Origin: an uncultured Alistipes sp.
Lineage (GTDB): Bacteria; Bacteroidota; Bacteroidia; Bacteroidales; Rikenellaceae
Length of the DNA: 6,226 bases
Assembly (NCBI GenBank): GCA_904502285.1
Contig: CAJGEC010000042.1
Span: 1-6,226, forward strand
Reading direction: 5' to 3'
The notes under the pieces are model-generated. The model was given only the letters and a program-made list of their open reading frames with translations, did not search any database and was not told where the DNA came from. Made by a program: the position numbers and the translations under genes. The stretch's first letter is position 1; each line of letters opens with the position of its first letter. Shown here piece by piece: positions 5,123 through 6,226 of this stretch.

Positions 5123-5368
5123 TTATTTTTGCTCGTTAAGAATACGCATTGCAGCGTCGAAAATAGTTGTATCGTCAAGAGTTACTACGCCACCATCAGG
5201 GCCCTGCTCAATGTGAATACCGATACCCTCCTTAGCATCAAAATGCTTTCCACCGAAGTAGTTACGTACAGTATCAACGTCGATACCCAATTCGTCTGCT
5301 ATGCGCTGCGAGCTACCACTGGGCAACTTGTCCTTGATGCGGCGCAATTCGTTAAATGTGATAATCAT
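5123..5368 (-). CDS. Small helix-turn-helix DNA-binding protein, function unknown
   Basis: This 81-aa protein begins MIITFNELRRIKDKLPSGSS and carries a helix-turn-helix-like segment at about residues 19-39 (SSQRIADELGIDVDTVRNYF). A GGKHF turn follows, then a strand-rich half with GIHIEQGPDGGVVTLDD (50-66) and a closing helix. I recognise this as a kind of short conserved DNA-binding protein found in Bacteroidales, but know of no assigned target. It stands alone, with a promoter upstream and a terminator downstream. The ATG at 5368 has an AT-rich leader and no Shine-Dalgarno. Being small and possibly autoregulated, it could be a local repressor or a nucleoid-associated factor; the motif cluster upstream fits autoregulation but does not prove it. 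Confidence 0.83.
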   Translation of the reverse strand: MIITFNELRRIKDKLPSGSSQRIADELGIDVDTVRNYFGGKHFDAKEGIGIHIEQGPDGGVVTLDDTTIFDAAMRILNEQK

Positions 5369-5410
5369 AATTTTAAGGTATTAAGATTAATGTAATTTTG
5401 TTTCGCACTA

Positions 5411-5442
5411 CTAAATTAATGCTTTTTTTTGAAACGACCAAA
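5411..5442 (-). promoter_or_regulatory. Promoter of the small HTH gene
   Basis: On the minus strand TTTG (5442-5439), a 20-bp spacer and TAATTTAG (5418-5411) form a promoter with one mismatch to TAnnTTTG. The spacer contains a run of eight A. Transcription should begin near 5405, giving a leader of about 37 nt. The -33 box lies inside a CATTTGGTCG motif that recurs upstream. Confidence 0.62.
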
Positions 5443-5525
5443 TGATTTACAATTATTTTTTTAGAAACATCAATTTTATCTCTATTCGACCAATGTACCA
5501 AATCGGACAAATGGCGCGGTTGGTC
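5435..5525. repeat. Cluster of GACCAAATG-like motifs upstream of the small HTH gene
   Basis: Plus-strand copies are CGACCAAATG (5435-5444), CGACCAATG (5487-5495), TACCAAATC (5496-5504) and GGACAAATG (5505-5513), plus an inverted half TTGGTC (5520-5525) facing GACCAA (5488-5493). The three middle copies are head to tail at 8-9 bp steps. The first copy covers the -33 box of the HTH promoter. The pattern is visible directly; an operator role is inferred. Confidence 0.45.
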
Positions 5526-5533
5526 TATATAGT

Positions 5534-5569
5534 AAAAAGTGAGGGTGTCCAACATCTGTGGACACCCCC
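5534..5569 (-). terminator. Intrinsic terminator of ppdK
   Basis: In minus-strand RNA, GGGTGTCC (5567-5560) pairs with GGACACCC (5550-5543) over 8 bp, with a 9-nt loop. Two further C on the plus strand give the minus strand a GGGGG start. A T-run (5538-5534) and AT-rich sequence follow. It begins about 25 nt after the ppdK stop codon. Confidence 0.85.
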
Positions 5570-5593
5570 ATTGGATATTTCGTAATATCTCGA

Positions 5594-6226
5594 TTACTCG
5601 TTGAGAGCTGCGTGAGCTGCTGCGAGGCGTGCGATAGGCACACGGAATGGAGAGCAGCTTACGTAGTTCAAACCAGCGTAGTGGCAGAACTCTACTGATG
5701 ATGGCTCACCACCGTGCTCACCACAGATACCGCACTTCAAGTCTGGACGAGTTGTGCGACCCTTGAATACAGCCTCACGAACGAGCTGACCTACGCCATT
5801 GCGATCCAATACCTTGAATGGGTCATTCTTGAGGATGTTCTTCTCAAGGTAGATAGGCAAGAACTTAGCGATATCGTCACGAGAGAAGCCGAGAGTCATC
5901 TGGGTAAGGTCGTTAGTACCGAATGAGAAGAACTCAGCAACCTCAGCAATCTGGTTAGCAGTAACTGCAGCACGTGGAACCTCAATCATAGTACCTACCA
6001 AGTAGTCGATGCGGTCGTTGCGCTCAGCGAATACTGCCTCAGCAGTCTTGTCGATAATGTTCTTCTGGTAGCGAAGCTCCTTGTGGTTACCTACCAATGG
6101 AACCATAATCTCTACCTTAACTGGAGTACCTGAAGCCTTTACGTTCATAGCAGCCTCGATGATAGCGCGAGCCTGCATCTCGGTAATCTCTGGGTATGTG
6201 TTACCAAGACGGCAACCACGGTGACC
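5594..6226 (-). CDS. ppdK: Pyruvate, phosphate dikinase, C-terminal 210 residues (start outside window)
   Basis: The frame is open to the right edge and reads GHRGCRLGNTYPEITE before the first internal Met at 6178, so that Met is not the start. This is the PEP/pyruvate-binding barrel of PPDK, which interconverts pyruvate, ATP and phosphate with PEP, AMP and pyrophosphate in the cytosol. Against the Clostridium symbiosum enzyme, spacing identifies the metal ligands Glu (in MIEVPRA, fragment residue 82) and Asp (in FGTND, residue 106) and the catalytic Cys of CGEHGG (residue 168), 42 residues before the end; all are present, so this part looks active. The whole enzyme is usually about 870-910 aa, so roughly three quarters lies outside. 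It ends in its own terminator. Confidence 0.97.
   Translation of the reverse strand, partial: GHRGCRLGNTYPEITEMQARAIIEAAMNVKASGTPVKVEIMVPLVGNHKELRYQKNIIDKTAEAVFAERNDRIDYLVGTMIEVPRAAVTANQIAEVAEFFSFGTNDLTQMTLGFSRDDIAKFLPIYLEKNILKNDPFKVLDRNGVGQLVREAVFKGRTTRPDLKCGICGEHGGEPSSVEFCHYAGLNYVSCSPFRVPIARLAAAHAALNE

Noticed and set aside
5373..5555. Minus-strand open frame of 60 codons in the ppdK-HTH gap
   Set aside because: It begins inside the ppdK terminator and runs through the HTH promoter; the sequence is low in complexity and resembles no family.

Overview
The window looks like a core-chromosome segment of a Bacteroidota, most likely Bacteroidales, bacterium; I would not name a genus. The evidence is the promoter type (TTG, then 19-20 bp, then TAnnTTTG, the Bacteroidota housekeeping-sigma pattern), AT-rich leaders with almost no Shine-Dalgarno sequences, an LptE-family lipoprotein, a CCDC81-type HU protein, and S6, S18 and pyruvate phosphate dikinase sequences of the expected type. 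All ten recognisable genes lie on the minus strand, so transcription runs from high to low coordinates. I see no RNA genes, insertion sequences, CRISPR arrays or clear signs of horizontal transfer.

Layout in the direction of transcription (right to left): (1) the 3' end of ppdK (5594-6226, cut by the window edge), closed by a strong terminator. (2) A 200-bp spacer with several copies of a GACCAAATG-like motif, leading into a one-gene unit for an 81-aa helix-turn-helix protein with its own promoter and terminator. (3) A five-gene operon from a well-formed promoter (4972-5001) to a strong terminator (1261-1298). It encodes a membrane-anchored HU-like protein, a sigma-54 activator with a Fis-type HTH but no receiver domain, the outer-membrane lipoprotein LptE, a small protein with one TPR-like segment, and SecG; the first four genes are 1-5 nt apart. 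(4) A two-gene unit of a TspO-like membrane protein and rubredoxin, closed by a hairpin. (5) A promoter followed by rpsF and the first 15 codons of rpsR.

Functionally, the window combines ribosome assembly (S6:S18), envelope biogenesis (LptE for LPS delivery, SecG for protein export), central carbon metabolism (PPDK) and redox or tetrapyrrole-related proteins. The least ordinary part is the operon that places a DNA-binding-domain protein with a single membrane anchor and an orphan sigma-54 activator ahead of two envelope-assembly genes. Other points are a start-site correction for that HU protein, a strong Shine-Dalgarno sequence at rpsR, the motif cluster near the small HTH gene, and a repeat-encoded acidic tail on SecG. 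None of these establishes a new system, but each gives a specific prediction that can be tested.
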